Both the position numbers and the translations under genes were made by a program. The notes under the pieces were generated by a model. That model was given only the letters and a program-made list of their open reading frames with translations. It was not told where the DNA came from and searched no databases. Below, piece after piece: positions 13,574 through 14,498 of a stretch of DNA of 14,498 bases. The number at the start of each line of letters is the position of its first letter. Position 1 is the first letter of the stretch. The DNA is from Phycisphaerales bacterium (GTDB taxonomy: Bacteria; Planctomycetota; Phycisphaerae; UBA1845; Fen-1342), in assembly GCA_022839625.1 (NCBI GenBank), contig JALHJL010000080.1, positions 1-14,498 on the forward strand, written 5' to 3'.

Positions 13574-14203
13574 CTATGCGTCGTTGGCGCGCTCGCAGTT
13601 CCAGCACACTTCGAAGTGACCCGGGTTGACTTCGCCGCAATGCGCGCAGCGCCACTGCTTCTGTTCACCAGCGCGGGCCGCCTCCACGTCGCGCCGGGCG
13701 TTCTCGAGCAGCCACCGCACCTCGAAGTAGAACTCGCTGGGCACACGCAACCTGGCCACCATCATGCTTCGGCCGCCGTAGATGTCGCCAACGGTCATCT
13801 CGGTCATGGGGAAGTAGGGCACGCCTTCGCCCGCGAGCAGCGCCTGCACGCCAGGGATGGGCAACCGCCCACACAACTCGCTGTCCACGATGAACCACGC
13901 CCCGCGGGGTTGCCAGCCCTCGATCTGAAAACCCGCCCCGCAGTGTCCGCAAGCGGATCCGACGGCGCCGGCGAGCGGTTCGCCGCACGTCGGACAGCGC
14001 AGCCCCAAATCCGGCAGTGGCGATTCATGGCCGGTGAAGCGCGGGGCGCGCAGCCGCGTCCAGCAGCGAACGAGCTCTTCGACCGCGATCGGCTCGCCGC
14101 ACTCCGGGCAACGATGCGTGGGCAGCCCGCGCAGCAGATAGCCGCAGCCCGGGCAGGTCAGGCCCCAGTCGGGAATCGGCAATTGCGTCAGGTCAACATC
14201 CAT
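13574..14203 (-). CDS. Triple zinc-ribbon protein with DUF2007-like middle region
   Basis: A 209-residue cytoplasmic protein of unknown function. Three zinc ribbons are visible from CxxC pairs: C17/C20 with C32/C35 (CPGCGYLLRGL...RCPECG), C70/C73 with C85/C88, and C186/C189 with C200/C203 (CAHCGEVNPGHFEVCWNCE). Between the second and third lies a segment (about 101-170) with the pattern of a DUF2007-type domain: ELCGRLPIPGVQALLAGEGVPYF, then ARLRVPSEFYFEVRWLLENAR. Both the LRGL zinc ribbon and the CWNC tail are common in Planctomycetota proteins, which is the best taxonomic hint here. The start is uncertain: ATG at 14203 gives a protein beginning just before the first ribbon, but it has no Shine-Dalgarno sequence; ATG at 14245 and TTG at 14347 are in frame but extend into non-conserved sequence. 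It is convergent with the chemoreceptor and alone on its strand. Confidence 0.8.
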   Translation of the reverse strand: MDVDLTQLPIPDWGLTCPGCGYLLRGLPTHRCPECGEPIAVEELVRCWTRLRAPRFTGHESPLPDLGLRCPTCGEPLAGAVGSACGHCGAGFQIEGWQPRGAWFIVDSELCGRLPIPGVQALLAGEGVPYFPMTEMTVGDIYGGRSMMVARLRVPSEFYFEVRWLLENARRDVEAARAGEQKQWRCAHCGEVNPGHFEVCWNCERANDA

Positions 14204-14475
14204 CGGAGGAAGCGCTGAGTTCGGCACCTGCCAGCGGGTCGCCATGCAACGCGCGGGCGCTGAGTCCGGCGGGCGGCGGCAGGTTCCAGCGTTCTCTGGC
14301 GGATTGTATCGCCGGTCGTCCGTGTGGGCGGGGCGAATGCCGGCCAATCTCGGGCCGGCCTCTGCGGGTCCGTCACACGAATCTCTGCCGGGCGCATGTC
14401 TGTAATCCCATGAAAGGCTGTCCCCTGCCGGGCGGTTATGCTGCCCGGTGTGGAATTTCGAAACAGGAGACAGCT
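14204..14475. other. Divergent intergenic region with a possible operator
   Basis: These 272 bases lie between the zinc-ribbon gene and the gene starting at 14476. An inverted repeat CCGGGC (14428-14433) / GCCCGG (14443-14448), with a 9-base AT-richer centre, sits 28 bases before the start codon and could be an operator or leader hairpin. TATGCT at 14437-14442 within it may be a -10 element, but no good -35 is seen. Confidence 0.3.
14465..14469 (+). promoter_or_regulatory. Ribosome binding site of the right-edge gene
   Basis: AGGAG six bases before the ATG at 14476 marks a genuine start, although only eight codons follow. Confidence 0.6.
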
Positions 14476-14498
14476 ATGGGAATGAACGAGAGCGTAGC
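14476..14498 (+). CDS. Start of an unidentified protein (cut by window edge)
   Basis: ATG preceded by AGGAG at six bases; the visible peptide is MGMNESV and continues past the window. Too short to identify. The good ribosome site and the inverted repeat upstream are the only support. Confidence 0.5.

Noticed and set aside
1..14498. tRNA, rRNA, insertion sequence or phage genes
   Set aside because: No cloverleaf, rRNA-like or transposase/integrase coding sequence was recognised on either strand.

Overview
The window is a high-GC bacterial segment that most resembles a Planctomycetota (Phycisphaerae-like) chromosome. The main clue is the protein at 13574-14203. It carries the paired zinc ribbons with a 'CPxCGYxLRGL...RCPECG' motif and a 'CGExNPxxFExCWNC' tail that recur in planctomycetal proteins of unknown function. 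GTG and TTG starts and a GspE/MshE-type machinery without the proteobacterial gene order agree with this. The assignment is an inference from motifs and was not tested by a search.

Layout. (1) 1-317 is a tandem array of 84-bp units, each holding two alternating short hairpins; it runs off the left edge. (2) 322-8826, all on the minus strand and so read right to left, is a type IV pilus / type II secretion (MSHA-like) locus. It encodes a secretin with an N-terminal STN domain and a C-terminal TPR-like extension, a TPR lipoprotein, a PilZ protein, a GspE/MshE assembly ATPase, a GspF/MshG platform protein, an ExeA/MshM-like ATPase, and two prepilins (GspH-like and GspI-like). The secretin-lipoprotein pair overlaps by 4 nt. 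A 254-nt gap then separates this pair from a tight PilZ-E-F-ExeA-H-I run with overlaps of 4, 1 and 4 nt. (3) 9193-11133, plus strand and divergent from the secretin, is a Cache-domain membrane histidine kinase fused to a receiver that has lost key residues. (4) 11353-13353, plus strand, is a chemoreceptor with a large helical sensor domain, little or no HAMP, and a long C-terminal tether, followed by a very stable GC hairpin. (5) 13574-14203, minus strand, is the triple zinc-ribbon protein. (6) A gene on the plus strand begins at 14476 and is cut by the window edge.

How it fits together. The minus-strand genes would build an envelope-spanning machine: prepilins in the inner membrane, GspE driving assembly on GspF, and a secretin pore with a lipoprotein partner. 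Two separate cyclic-di-GMP inputs are visible, the PilZ protein and the N-terminal domain of the ATPase, and their genes overlap by 4 nt. The adjacent Cache kinase and chemoreceptor suggest a surface or motility behaviour tuned by small-molecule sensing, but that link is only by proximity. No major pilin (GspG/MshA), prepilin peptidase, or PilM/N/O-type inner-membrane assembly proteins are present here.

The most unusual signal is a hairpin family. The hairpin of the tandem array recurs, with paired compensatory base changes, in two other non-coding gaps (5971-5989 and 9024-9042).
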